Source: Paenibacillus sp. 598K (lineage in GTDB: Bacteria; Bacillota; Bacilli; Paenibacillales; Paenibacillaceae). Taken from it: a stretch of DNA of 64,000 nucleotides. Positions within the stretch are counted from its first letter, which is position 1. Every line of letters starts with the position of its first letter. The stretch is taken from the NCBI RefSeq assembly GCF_003851045.1, contig NZ_BFBX01000004.1:49572-113571 (forward strand), read 5' to 3'. The notes under the pieces are model-generated. The model ran no database searches and had not been told where the DNA came from. It worked only from the letters and a program-made list of their open reading frames with translations. Below, one piece after another: positions 35,763-43,914 of the stretch. Made by a program: the position numbers and the translations under genes.

Positions 35763-36938
35763 ATGAGACGAACAGGGGTTCAAGAAAACAGTCGATGGTG
35801 TTCAAGGGTTATATTACTGTTAGTGCTTGTTATTTTTACTGCCTATCCTTTATCAAACATGCACGCATCGAATACGGCTGAAAGCACGGAAGGGGGAGAA
35901 CGGTTAAAGAAGGTTTTAACGGAATGTGGCCCGGATACGATTCAAATTGTAGTTAAATCAATTAGCGACCGTCTGTTTCAACCGTTGTTCGGTATTAGGG
36001 AGGCCGACAACACGTCCATTGAAGCGGTTTGTTCCATGCTGAAAGAGATTGCCGAGGAGGGCGTTGTCGAGCCTATTCCTAAGGGTAACATAGATACTTT
36101 CTTTAGTGGTCTTGATATTATTACGACTTCAGAATATCAATTATCGCTATCGTTTCGGGATCACAAAATGCTCGTTAGCTCAGAGGATGGCTATTTGCTC
36201 ATGCCAAGTACAGGAATGTTTGAGAAGTTCAAGTCCCTGCCATTCGTTGAATCTACCTTGACACTGGAGGCGAAAAACGTCCAGATTGGCCAAACCGTCC
36301 GGGCAGTCGGGGTAGACGTCAGCTTTGAAGAGGAGGAAGAAATCGAGTTGCTTTGGAGCCCCGAGGTAGAGAGTGCCTCAAGCTCAGACGATCTCGCCTT
36401 TGTTGTACATAGAGGGAAAACGCAATTTGGTCGATTTGACTTGCAGTTCACAATGCCTGCTTTTGGCAAGAAAAGAGATGGCAGCTTGCAGCCAATACCA
36501 CCGGGAAAAGGAACGTTATTCTTCGTAAATTTAGATGCAGGTGGATCGGGGAGAGAGCTAGAGGTGTTGCCCGCCTCGACGCCGCTCATCTCGATTAATG
36601 GTCTGCCAGCGTCGGACCCGGCGATGAAGGCGCTCATGATCGACGGCCGCGTCCATGTGCCGATCCGCGCGATCGCGGCGTTGACGAAGCAGCCGGTCGT
36701 CTGGGACGCGGCGACGAAGAGCGTGCTTATTCGCACGAAGCCGCAGGCGGTCGAGCCTCGTCATGCGGATCAGGTGCGACTGTGGATCGACGGCGAGCTG
36801 GCAGGCGCGGCCTACGAGCCGGTGCTGCGGGACAATGTAACCTATGTGCCGATTCGCACGCTCACCGCTGCCTTTAACCTCGAGGTCAAATGGTGGCCAG
36901 AGAGCCGCAGCGTCAATATTGTCATTCATGGGGCGTAG
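35763..36938 (+). CDS. Exported stalk-domain protein, tandem paralog
   Basis: 391 aa paralog of the preceding gene, 37 bases downstream. Signal peptide core VILLLVLVIFTAYPL. The unique region (about 35-265) keeps weak landmarks shared with the paralog (DRLFQPL, VESTLTL, IGQTVRAVGV, FTMPAFGK) but is clearly more AT-rich. The C-terminal stalk repeats are almost the same at DNA level. AAGGAG lies ahead of ATG 35763. Function unknown; the shared C-terminus suggests a common attachment site and different N-terminal partners. Confidence 0.84.
   Translation: MRRTGVQENSRWCSRVILLLVLVIFTAYPLSNMHASNTAESTEGGERLKKVLTECGPDTIQIVVKSISDRLFQPLFGIREADNTSIEAVCSMLKEIAEEGVVEPIPKGNIDTFFSGLDIITTSEYQLSLSFRDHKMLVSSEDGYLLMPSTGMFEKFKSLPFVESTLTLEAKNVQIGQTVRAVGVDVSFEEEEEIELLWSPEVESASSSDDLAFVVHRGKTQFGRFDLQFTMPAFGKKRDGSLQPIPPGKGTLFFVNLDAGGSGRELEVLPASTPLISINGLPASDPAMKALMIDGRVHVPIRAIAALTKQPVVWDAATKSVLIRTKPQAVEPRHADQVRLWIDGELAGAAYEPVLRDNVTYVPIRTLTAAFNLEVKWWPESRSVNIVIHGA
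36570..36938 (+). repeat. Near-identical 3' segment, copy 2
   Basis: Partner of 35361-35725; the shared block covers the ASTPLISINGLPASDPAM start of the stalk domain through to the stop codon. Confidence 0.85.
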
Positions 36939-37042
36939 ACACGGATAGCATGGCAACAGAGGTGGCATCTGTCACATGCTTCCGCATTATGCTGCCTAAC
37001 GATGCTGACACGTAAAAGCACTCCAAGGCCTCCAAGGTACCT

Positions 37043-37056
37043 CTTAGTATACTAAG
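37043..37056. promoter_or_regulatory. Perfect palindrome, candidate operator
   Basis: CTTAGTATACTAAG lies upstream of a TATAAT box (near 37097) and 117 bases before the FMN-reductase start. It resembles sites bound by HxlR/MarR-type thiol or electrophile sensors; no such regulator gene is adjacent. Confidence 0.45.
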
Positions 37057-37172
37057 GTCGGTAGATGTGCCTACTTCTCATGACAACTGCTTAGCGATAT
37101 AATTACCAGTGACTAGACAGCAAGCGAACATGCGCAGGCGATTCATACACTTTAAGAAGGGTGGAATACGTT

Positions 37173-37724
37173 ATGGCAGATCAAAAGCTGAACATCGGTA
37201 TTATCCTCGGCAGTACCCGTCAGGGAAGAGTAAGCCCGCAGGTAGGAGAATGGGTCAAATCGCTCGCAGATCAACGCGGCGACGCTAACTATGAGATTGT
37301 CGACATCGCAGAGTACAAGCTGCCGCTGTTAGGCGAGGGAACGGGCGAAGAAGCCGGCATCGCGGCCTGGAGCGACAAGATCAACAGCCTCGATGGCTTC
37401 GTCTTCGTCGTCGCCGAGTACAACCACAGCATCACTGGCGCTCTCAAAAACGCGCTGGATTATCTCCGCGAGCCATGGCATAACAAAGCAGCCGGCATCG
37501 TCAGCTATGGCAGCACCGGCGGCGCTCGCGCGGCAGAGCATCTGCGCGGCATCCTCGGCGAGCTGCTTGTCGCCGATGTCCGGGTTCATCCGACGCTGTC
37601 GCTTTTCACCGATTTCGAGAATTTCAGCGTGTTCAAGCCGGCAGAGCTGCATCAGACGAATATTACGCTCATGCTGGATCAGGTTTTGGCCTGGAGCGGC
37701 GCTTTGAAGACGTTGCGCGCTTAA
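37173..37724 (+). CDS. NADPH-dependent FMN reductase family protein
   Basis: 183 aa flavodoxin-like fold: the N-terminal FMN phosphate loop GIILGSTRQGRVSPQV, the central FVVAEYNHSITGALKNALDYL and SYGSTGGARAAEHLR. Family members reduce FMN, azo dyes, quinones or chromate. ATG 37173 is chosen with AAGGGTGG 8 bases before it; the in-frame GTG at 37161 overlaps this site. A palindromic operator lies upstream and a strong terminator downstream, so it is an independent, probably stress-induced unit. Confidence 0.9.
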   Translation: MADQKLNIGIILGSTRQGRVSPQVGEWVKSLADQRGDANYEIVDIAEYKLPLLGEGTGEEAGIAAWSDKINSLDGFVFVVAEYNHSITGALKNALDYLREPWHNKAAGIVSYGSTGGARAAEHLRGILGELLVADVRVHPTLSLFTDFENFSVFKPAELHQTNITLMLDQVLAWSGALKTLRA

Positions 37725-37771
37725 GCGCTGACTCAACGCTTATCTCGATCACACATACAGCCACACCTACG

Positions 37772-37801
37772 GATACCCTCCGCGCGAGGGTATCTTTTTT
37801 T
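37772..37801 (+). terminator. Terminator after FMN reductase gene
   Basis: GATACCCTC-CGCGC-GAGGGTATC followed by seven T. Confidence 0.9.
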
Positions 37802-37967
37802 GTTGCGTGCCGGCACATTTCACTTTTTGGGGCGCCTTGACTATACTTTTGAGGGAAGATAATAATGGTTCGGTCGTCATAGGGCGCTCAAGGTATCAAG
37901 GGAATATAAAGTTTCGAAGCGTACGGCTGCGAGCCGTTAGAATAAAGCATGTGAGAGGGAGGCGCTT

Positions 37968-38687
37968 ATGAAAGAGAGAGAGACAGATCAGGCGAAACTG
38001 CTGCTCGTCGAGGACGATCGGGATATCGCGCGAGTCGTGTGCGACCATCTGCGCAAGGAAGGCTATGGCGTAGCTTGGGCTTCTACGGGGCGGGAAGGCT
38101 GGGAGGACTTCAAGCTGGCCGAATACGACCTGGTGCTGGTCGACTTGATGCTGCCCGAGATCGATGGTTACTCGCTCTGTCGGAGCATCCGGATGGTCTC
38201 CGATGTGCCGCTGCTCATCCTTAGCGCCCGGGCCGAGGAGGAGAGCAAGATACGCGGGCTGGAGCTGGGTGCCGACGATTACGTGACCAAGCCGTTTAGT
38301 CTGGAGGAGCTCAGTGCCCGGATCGCCTCGCACCTGCGGCGTTATCGGCGGTACCGCCACGAGCAGAGCGGGCTGGAGCCGATCCGGTATGCGCATGGCC
38401 TGAGCATCGACTTCAATCGACGCAGCGTCTCCCTCTCGGGTGAGCAGGTGCAGTTGACGCCCAAGGAATGGGAGGTGTTGCAGCTGATGGCGAAGCATCC
38501 GTTTGAGATCTTCGCCAAGCGCAACTTGTACGAGCAGCTCTGGCAGCAGACGGACGAACCCGGCAACCACACGGTTACGGTCCACATCCAGGCATTGCGC
38601 ACCAAGCTGAGGGACAGTACGAGGCAGCCGCGTTTTATCCAGACGGTGTGGGGCGAGGGCTATCGGTTTATCGGAGAGCCGTTATGA
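37968..38687 (+). CDS. OmpR-family response regulator
   Basis: 239 aa. Receiver domain with acidic pair VEDDRD, phospho-acceptor Asp in LVLVDLMLPEIDG and conserved Lys in DYVTKPFSLEEL, then a winged-helix DNA-binding domain (LTPKEWEVLQLMAKHP ... VTVHIQALRTKL ... VWGEGYRFIG). It overlaps the sensor kinase gene by ATGA, so the two are a cognate pair. Target genes unknown; the downstream lipoprotein is the likely first one. Confidence 0.94.
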   Translation: MKERETDQAKLLLVEDDRDIARVVCDHLRKEGYGVAWASTGREGWEDFKLAEYDLVLVDLMLPEIDGYSLCRSIRMVSDVPLLILSARAEEESKIRGLELGADDYVTKPFSLEELSARIASHLRRYRRYRHEQSGLEPIRYAHGLSIDFNRRSVSLSGEQVQLTPKEWEVLQLMAKHPFEIFAKRNLYEQLWQQTDEPGNHTVTVHIQALRTKLRDSTRQPRFIQTVWGEGYRFIGEPL

Positions 38688-40159
38688 AGATCAAGCATTG
38701 GCTCGTCGTCAGCTACATCGTCGTCATGGTGTTGCCGCTGCTCGCCCTCTATGCGCTGTACAGCCTGATCTCCTCCTATGACCAGGAGCGCGACCTGCTG
38801 GAGCATCTGGAGTTGCTGCAGACGGTGCACGAGATGGCGGGCGTGCTGGAGGACCCCGGGTATTACACCCTGCAATCGCAGGATCGCTACGCGGCGGTCG
38901 AGGCGCTCACCAGCTCGTCGCTCGGTATACGGCTGTACCGCTATGACGGCATCCTGCTCTATTCCTCGCTGGATCAGAGCACCGGCCGGCTCACCCGACT
39001 CGATGCGACGCAGCTGTATCGGGATGTCAATCGAGTCCAAAAAAACTTGACCACCTACACGGTCAAGCATCCCGTCATGCAGAAGGGCGGCGAACTGGCC
39101 GGATTTTATGAGGTTACTCTGCGCAGAGATGTCTGGCTTAGCGGCGTCCAGGAAAGGACAGTCCTGATCGCTGCATCGCTGACAGCCTTCGTGCTGCTAC
39201 TGTTCGGCGGCGCCTACGCACTGCTGCATCGCAAGCTTAACCTGCCGCTGCTCAAGCTGCAACGTCAGATGGACGCCTTCGCCGAAGGGCGGCGGCTCGT
39301 CTCCGAGCGACCGCGAGGCGACGAGATCGGCGAGCTGCAACGACGATTCGAAGCGATGCAAGACAAGATTGAGCAGTCGCAGCAGGCGGTCCGCGAGCAG
39401 CAGCAGGAAAAGGAGACGATGCTGGCTGCGCTCTCGCATGACCTGAAGACGCCGCTGGCGGCCATCCAGGCTTATGCCGAGCGTCTGCTCGCTGACGACA
39501 CGCTGTCTGCCGAGGAGCGGGCCGACTATCGCGCGGTTATCGGCGACAAGCTGCGGCACATGAAGCAGATGATCGACGACTTGTCGCTCTACGCTGCGCT
39601 GCAAGCGGATCGATATCGGCTAAATCTGGTCGAGGCGGATGGCGAGGAGCTGTTCGAGATGCTGCTGTCGAGCTATGATGAACCAAGCGTCCGCAAGGGC
39701 ATCCGGCTGACGGTCGATCAGCGCGTGGACGGGAGCAGCTACGACGTCGACGTCACGCAGATGATGCGCGTCATGGACAATCTCGCAAGCAATGCGATCC
39801 GCCACACGCCGAACGGCGGCCAGATCCTGCTGTCGGCCTGCGCTGCTGGTCAGCCTTTGCCTGAGGCGCTCTGGTCCGTATATCGTGCGGAGGTTGAGCA
39901 ATGGCGCGCTGGCAACACGGTCATCCTCGTCCAGAACGAGGGCGAGGGCATCCCGGAGGCGCTGCAGCAGCCAATCTTCGAGCCCTTCGTGCAAGGCGAG
40001 GCTTCGCGGACGATGGGCGGCAGCTCGGGACTTGGTCTTAGCATTGCCAAGCTGTTAGTGGAGCGCCACGGCGGCGCGATCCGACTGTGGTCGGCCGAAA
40101 ATCGCGGTACGCTAATCGCGTGCCGATTACCCGAACGAAAAGGAGACGATACGTTATGA
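38684..40159 (+). CDS. Sensor histidine kinase
   Basis: 491 aa. TM1 at about 7-27, an extracytoplasmic sensing domain to about 165, TM2 (about 168-190), a HAMP-like linker, a coiled segment, the H-box ALSHDLKTPLA, N-box NLASNAIRHTPNG, G1 NEGEGIP and G2 GGSSGLGLSIAKLL. Phosphorylates the response regulator encoded just upstream. Start ATG 38684 overlaps that gene by four bases and its own stop overlaps the lipoprotein gene in the same way. Signal unknown. Confidence 0.94.
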   Translation: MKIKHWLVVSYIVVMVLPLLALYALYSLISSYDQERDLLEHLELLQTVHEMAGVLEDPGYYTLQSQDRYAAVEALTSSSLGIRLYRYDGILLYSSLDQSTGRLTRLDATQLYRDVNRVQKNLTTYTVKHPVMQKGGELAGFYEVTLRRDVWLSGVQERTVLIAASLTAFVLLLFGGAYALLHRKLNLPLLKLQRQMDAFAEGRRLVSERPRGDEIGELQRRFEAMQDKIEQSQQAVREQQQEKETMLAALSHDLKTPLAAIQAYAERLLADDTLSAEERADYRAVIGDKLRHMKQMIDDLSLYAALQADRYRLNLVEADGEELFEMLLSSYDEPSVRKGIRLTVDQRVDGSSYDVDVTQMMRVMDNLASNAIRHTPNGGQILLSACAAGQPLPEALWSVYRAEVEQWRAGNTVILVQNEGEGIPEALQQPIFEPFVQGEASRTMGGSSGLGLSIAKLLVERHGGAIRLWSAENRGTLIACRLPERKGDDTL

Positions 40160-41238
40160 ATCTAAACCAATGGTTGTTAATCCCTGTGACAGCGGTGCTG
40201 TTGCTGACGGGATGTACGAATAAGCTGAGTGCGACACCGGAGGAAATCATCGGTCATGTCATGCAGTCGGAGGAGCAAAAGCTGAGCTACATCGGCGAAG
40301 GCGAGATGAAGCTCTATATGAATGATGAGATGACAGAGAACATGGCCTTCGAGGAATATGTCCATGCCGATGGCAGACGCGCGATAGTCATGTCCGATCT
40401 GAATAAGGACGGTCGCAAATCGTTCACCTGGAACGATGGCAAGCAAGTGATCAGCTACGAGGAAGGCAGCGATAAGGCACACGCTATAGATATGGCTGGC
40501 CTGGAAGGGCTGGGCGGTCAGACGCAGCGGGAGCAACTGCTGCACATGCTGGAGCGGTTGAAGGAGACCCACACCTACCAGATCGTCGGCGAGGAGAAGG
40601 TCGCGGGCTTCGCTACGCATCATCTGAAGGTAACGGCTAACGATACAGGCTCGTTGTTCGGAGATATGGAGTTCTGGGTCGATCCGAAGAGCTGGTTTGT
40701 CGTCAAGGCGATCTCGCAGACTGGCGATGTTCGCTCGGAGACTGTCTATACCAAGCTGGAGATGGAGCCCAAGTTCGATGAGTCGGTCTTCGTCGTCGAT
40801 CTGCCGGAGCACGTGGTCGTCACGCCGCTCGGCGACGAATTCCCGACCTACACCGGCACACTCGCCGAAGCCGAGGCAGCGCTGGGACGCCCGTTCCTCG
40901 TCCTGGAAGGGACCGATGCGGAGAGCGCGATCGCCGAGTGGCATGTCTATGACGGCGCGCTGACGCGGACAGAGGTCTCGATCTCTTATATCGGAGAGGA
41001 TGGCATCCCGGAGCTGACGCTGACCGTGTTTCCGACGCCGGAGGATGCGAAGCTGGACAACCAGCAGCTCGTACGCGGCCATCAGGCGGAATATATGGAC
41101 GTCATCCGCAACTTGAGCTGGGATGAGGACGGACTCCGGTACGGTATCCTGATCGATCATCCCGACCTGACGCTGGAGGATGTGCTGGAGCGTACAGAGA
41201 GCATGGTGCTCAGCGATACGCTCGCAAACGAGCAGTAA
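40156..41238 (+). CDS. Lipoprotein with LolA/RseB-like fold, coupled to two-component system
   Basis: 360 aa. Signal peptide and lipobox LLTGC (Cys near 20). The region EEIIGHVMQSEEQKLSYIGEGEMKLY and later YVHADGRRAIVMS, FATHHLKVTANDTG and EFWVDPKSWFVVK have the beta-sheet layout of LolA/RseB-type outer-surface proteins seen next to signalling genes in Firmicutes. It starts in an ATGA overlap with the kinase stop. A role as sensory partner of the kinase or as output is inferred from context only. Confidence 0.8.
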   Translation: MNLNQWLLIPVTAVLLLTGCTNKLSATPEEIIGHVMQSEEQKLSYIGEGEMKLYMNDEMTENMAFEEYVHADGRRAIVMSDLNKDGRKSFTWNDGKQVISYEEGSDKAHAIDMAGLEGLGGQTQREQLLHMLERLKETHTYQIVGEEKVAGFATHHLKVTANDTGSLFGDMEFWVDPKSWFVVKAISQTGDVRSETVYTKLEMEPKFDESVFVVDLPEHVVVTPLGDEFPTYTGTLAEAEAALGRPFLVLEGTDAESAIAEWHVYDGALTRTEVSISYIGEDGIPELTLTVFPTPEDAKLDNQQLVRGHQAEYMDVIRNLSWDEDGLRYGILIDHPDLTLEDVLERTESMVLSDTLANEQ

Positions 41239-41254
41239 GCATCAGCAGCATTCG

Positions 41255-41298
41255 GCCGCCAAGCCCGCTATTATCGCGAGCTTGGCGGCTGTTTTTTT
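41255..41298 (+). terminator. Terminator after two-component/lipoprotein operon
   Basis: GCCGCCAAGC / GCTTGGCGGC, perfect 10-bp stem, then TG and seven T. Confidence 0.9.
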
Positions 41299-41481
41299 GT
41301 ATTCGCCTGATCTACGCGGCTGTCCATGCTGGCTGTTTCGCCTTGAATCTGCCCCTCTTTGGCGCCACGCCGTCCCGCAGCCGAATTGTCGGCAATTCCC
41401 CGTTTTCACTAGGGGTATTCGCCTTCCTGGTATGGTAAACTATACGTACGAATACATATCCATCGAGGGGAGTGGCGTAAA

Positions 41482-42756
41482 GTGGAAAAGGTGCAGATTA
41501 CGCCGAGAGGGATCAAACGGACGTTGCAAAAGTTCGACGCCTTGCAGTCGGTAGCAGAGTATGTCTGGAACGGCTTCGATGCCGGCGCCACTCGGGTCGA
41601 GCTGTCGATCGGACGCAATGAACTGGGCGGGGCGGAGAGCCTCGTCGTCAAGGATAATGGCTATGGCATTCCGCGATCCGGGCTTGCGCACAAGTTCAAA
41701 ATATTTTACGAGTCGGAGAAACAGATCGACCCCGGCAGCCGCCCCCGCAAAAGCTCGACGATGCATGGCAAAAACGGCATTGGCCGTCTGACGTTCCATA
41801 GCTTCGCCTCGCAGGCGACGTGGAAGACGACGTATAGCGACGGCTTGACGCACATGAACTACACGATCCGCATCGCCTCCGATACACTGGACACGTACGA
41901 GGCGACCGAGCCGACGGCAACCGAGGCACAGACCGGGACGGAGGTTATCTTCGAGCATCTGCACCGCGAGCTGGAGCCCGAGGATCTGGCGCATTATCTG
42001 TCGCGCGAGTTCGGCTGGTTCCTGGAGCTGCATGCCGCCAGCGGCTTCGAGCTGCTGTTGAATGGCGAACCGCTCGACTATAGTCGGCTGGTCGCCGAGC
42101 GAGTGCGGATGGAGCTCGAGCATGAGCCGAGCCGGACGCGGTTCCATGTCACCTTTATTCGCTGGCAGGAGCGGATCAACCAGGAGTATTCGCGGCTCTA
42201 CTTTCTCGATTCGGCGCGTCAGGAGCGACACAAGCAGCCGACGACGTTCAACAACAAGGGCGATGCCTTCTACCATAGCGTCTATATCCGCAGTAAGCTG
42301 TTCGATCACTTCGACTTCATGAGTCAAGACCAGTACGGTCAGCAGGAGCTAAGCTTTGGACTCAGCCGCAAGAGCGAGCCGTATACGTACTTGATGGAGG
42401 CGATCAATCAGCTCATCCATGACAAGCGCAAGCCGTTCCTGCGCAGCTCGGCGGATGCGGTCATCGCCGATCTGGCCGAGGCCGGGGCATTCCCGGATGA
42501 GACTCAAGAGCCGGAGGCTGCGTCGCGCAAGCCTGAGCTGGAGCAGGTGATCAAGACACTCTACCGCATCGAGCCGCGGATGTTCACCCGGCTCAATCCC
42601 GAGCAGAAGCGGGCGCTCGTCCGCATGCTCGATCTGCTCCTCGAGTCGGCGAGTCGGGAGCGGCTGGCCACAGTGCTCGGCGGGATGATGGAGACGAGCG
42701 GACCGGAGCGGCGCGAGCTGGAGGAGCTGCTGCTCGTCCCCGGCGCACACAGTTAA
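41482..42756 (+). CDS. GHKL (HSP90-like) ATPase domain protein
   Basis: 424 aa. A Bergerat ATP-binding fold is complete: N-box EYVWNGFDAGAT (Glu26, Asn30, Asp33), G1 DNGYGIP (58-64) and G2 HGKNGIGRLTF (95-105). It has no kinase His, HSP90 middle domain or MutL signature that I recognise, so it belongs to the poorly described stand-alone GHKL proteins, some of which occur in phage-defence settings. The C-terminal 130 residues are helical and charged. GTG 41482 with GAGGGGAGTGG upstream. It is 21 bases ahead of an EcsC-family gene, so they probably work together. Confidence 0.78.
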   Translation: MEKVQITPRGIKRTLQKFDALQSVAEYVWNGFDAGATRVELSIGRNELGGAESLVVKDNGYGIPRSGLAHKFKIFYESEKQIDPGSRPRKSSTMHGKNGIGRLTFHSFASQATWKTTYSDGLTHMNYTIRIASDTLDTYEATEPTATEAQTGTEVIFEHLHRELEPEDLAHYLSREFGWFLELHAASGFELLLNGEPLDYSRLVAERVRMELEHEPSRTRFHVTFIRWQERINQEYSRLYFLDSARQERHKQPTTFNNKGDAFYHSVYIRSKLFDHFDFMSQDQYGQQELSFGLSRKSEPYTYLMEAINQLIHDKRKPFLRSSADAVIADLAEAGAFPDETQEPEAASRKPELEQVIKTLYRIEPRMFTRLNPEQKRALVRMLDLLLESASRERLATVLGGMMETSGPERRELEELLLVPGAHS

Positions 42757-42777
42757 CCCGACGGAGGTGCCGCTGCG

Positions 42778-43521
42778 ATGGCTTACACACTGTACGAGGA
42801 GCAGACGGCCAAACGTCTCAAGCGTTGGGAGCGAGAGCTGCTGAAGCCGCACGGCGTCTTTGAGCGGGCGTCCAAGTCGCTGTCGACGCGGATCAACCGG
42901 CTCATCCCCGAGCGGGTGCATGATGCGCTCACCGCCTCGGTGCGCGGCATCGTCAAGACGAGCCTGTTCACCGCGGAGTATATCCCGAAGCAGGAGCCGC
43001 TGCGGCGCATCAGCCTGGCCGACCGCGATACGCAAGCCGAGGCGCTCCTCTCGCGCTACAAGAAGATCGCCGCCGCCGAGGGTGCAGGCACCGGTGCAGG
43101 AGGCATCCTGCTCGGACTCGTCGACTTCCCGGTGCTGATCGGCATCAAGGTGAAGTTCTTGTTCGAGCTGGCTCATGTGTATGGCTATTCGACGCGCGAT
43201 TATCGGGAGCGGCTGTTCGTGCTCTATGTGTTCCAGCTCGCATTCTCCTCTCCGGAGAAGCAGCGGCGGCTGCTGGAGGTAATCCGCGAGTGGCCCGCCC
43301 GGCGAGAGGCGCTGCCCAAGGGCGAGGCCGGCGCGGACGCGATCGACTGGCGTCAGCTGCAGCAGGAGTACCGGGATACGATCGACTTCCGCAAAATGCT
43401 GCAGCTGCTCCCGGGCATCGGCGCCGTCATCGGCGCATGGGCCAACTATGGCCTGCTGGAGGAGCTGGGGCAGGTCGGCATGCACGCCTACCGGATGCGC
43501 TGGCTGCAGGATCGGGCGTGA
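42778..43521 (+). CDS. EcsC family protein
   Basis: 247 aa. Typical EcsC-like body: basic N-terminus, SLFTAEYIPKQEPLRRI, a glycine-rich hydrophobic GAGTGAGGILLGLVDFPVLIGIKVKFLFELAHVYG (read in two parts) and the C-terminal LLPGIGAVIGAWANYGLLEELG. These are membrane-associated proteins named after the third gene of the B. subtilis ecs operon; molecular role unknown. ATG 42778 after GGAGGTG. Paired with the upstream GHKL ATPase in a two-gene unit. Confidence 0.85.
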   Translation: MAYTLYEEQTAKRLKRWERELLKPHGVFERASKSLSTRINRLIPERVHDALTASVRGIVKTSLFTAEYIPKQEPLRRISLADRDTQAEALLSRYKKIAAAEGAGTGAGGILLGLVDFPVLIGIKVKFLFELAHVYGYSTRDYRERLFVLYVFQLAFSSPEKQRRLLEVIREWPARREALPKGEAGADAIDWRQLQQEYRDTIDFRKMLQLLPGIGAVIGAWANYGLLEELGQVGMHAYRMRWLQDRA

Positions 43522-43589
43522 GACAGGGACTAGGCCATGGAGCGCATGAACCTGGTCGGGTGCCAGGCTGTCGGCGGTCCGTGATCGAC

Positions 43590-43618
43590 TTGAAATGAGC
43601 CTAAGCCTATGTTAAGAT
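43590..43618 (+). promoter_or_regulatory. Promoter of the ABC-F attenuation leader
   Basis: TTGAAA, 17 bases, TAAGAT; start near 43625, giving a leader of about 290 bases before the ABC-F gene. The 43522-43914 gap consists of this promoter and the leader. Confidence 0.65.
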
Positions 43619-43651
43619 ACCATTAACTTAAAGGAAACGGAGTGGAAGCGG

Positions 43652-43672
43652 ATGTCAAACCTTTCTTGCTAA
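43652..43672 (+). CDS. Leader peptide (uORF) MSNLSC of the ABC-F gene
   Basis: Six codons (ATG TCA AAC CTT TCT TGC TAA) with GGAGTGGAAGCGG directly upstream. Its bases 43659-43669 can pair with 43713-43727, the same segment that would form the antiterminator. A ribosome stalled by an antibiotic here would free that segment. Such uORFs control B. subtilis vmlR and Listeria lmo0919. Too short to judge by coding statistics; support is structural. Confidence 0.65.
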   Translation: MSNLSC

Positions 43673-43683
43673 GACAGCTACTT

Positions 43684-43707
43684 AACAGAGCATGGCTCTG
43701 TTTTGTT
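43684..43707 (+). terminator. Early hairpin terminator in the ABC-F leader
   Basis: AACAGAGC-ATG-GCTCTGTT followed by TTGTT, 11 bases after the uORF stop. A stalled ribosome on the uORF could block it. Confidence 0.55.
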
Positions 43708-43709
43708 AT

Positions 43710-43890
43710 GCCGCAAGCAGGAAAGGTACGTCTTCTTCCTACCGTAACCGTCAGTTTTGCATTGATAGCTCTGTGTCTGCGTCGATTGCCGCATGTCGGC
43801 ATCTCGACTGAGGATGTGTAGCTGTCGTCTCTGCATTGCTGTGTCCGGATAGAGCTGTAGGAAGGTATTTGCCTTCTTGCGGCTCTTTTT
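43710..43890 (+). promoter_or_regulatory. Antiterminator/terminator switch of the ABC-F gene
   Basis: Terminator: 43852-43865 pairs with 43872-43885 (14 consecutive pairs, three G-U), then TTTTTATTT. Antiterminator: GCCGCAAG at 43710-43717 is perfectly complementary to CTTGCGGC at 43876-43883, extended by AGG/CCT. Both use the same 3' strand, so they exclude each other. An extra hairpin (GTCGA...TCGAC) lies at 43781-43808. Confidence 0.75.
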
Positions 43891-43914
43891 ATTTCGGAAC
43901 AGGAGGCGGTAGGT

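Noticed and set aside
43692-43810. ORF of about 39 codons starting in the loop of the leader hairpin
   Set aside because: No Shine-Dalgarno and composition like non-coding leader; the start is buried in a stable stem-loop.
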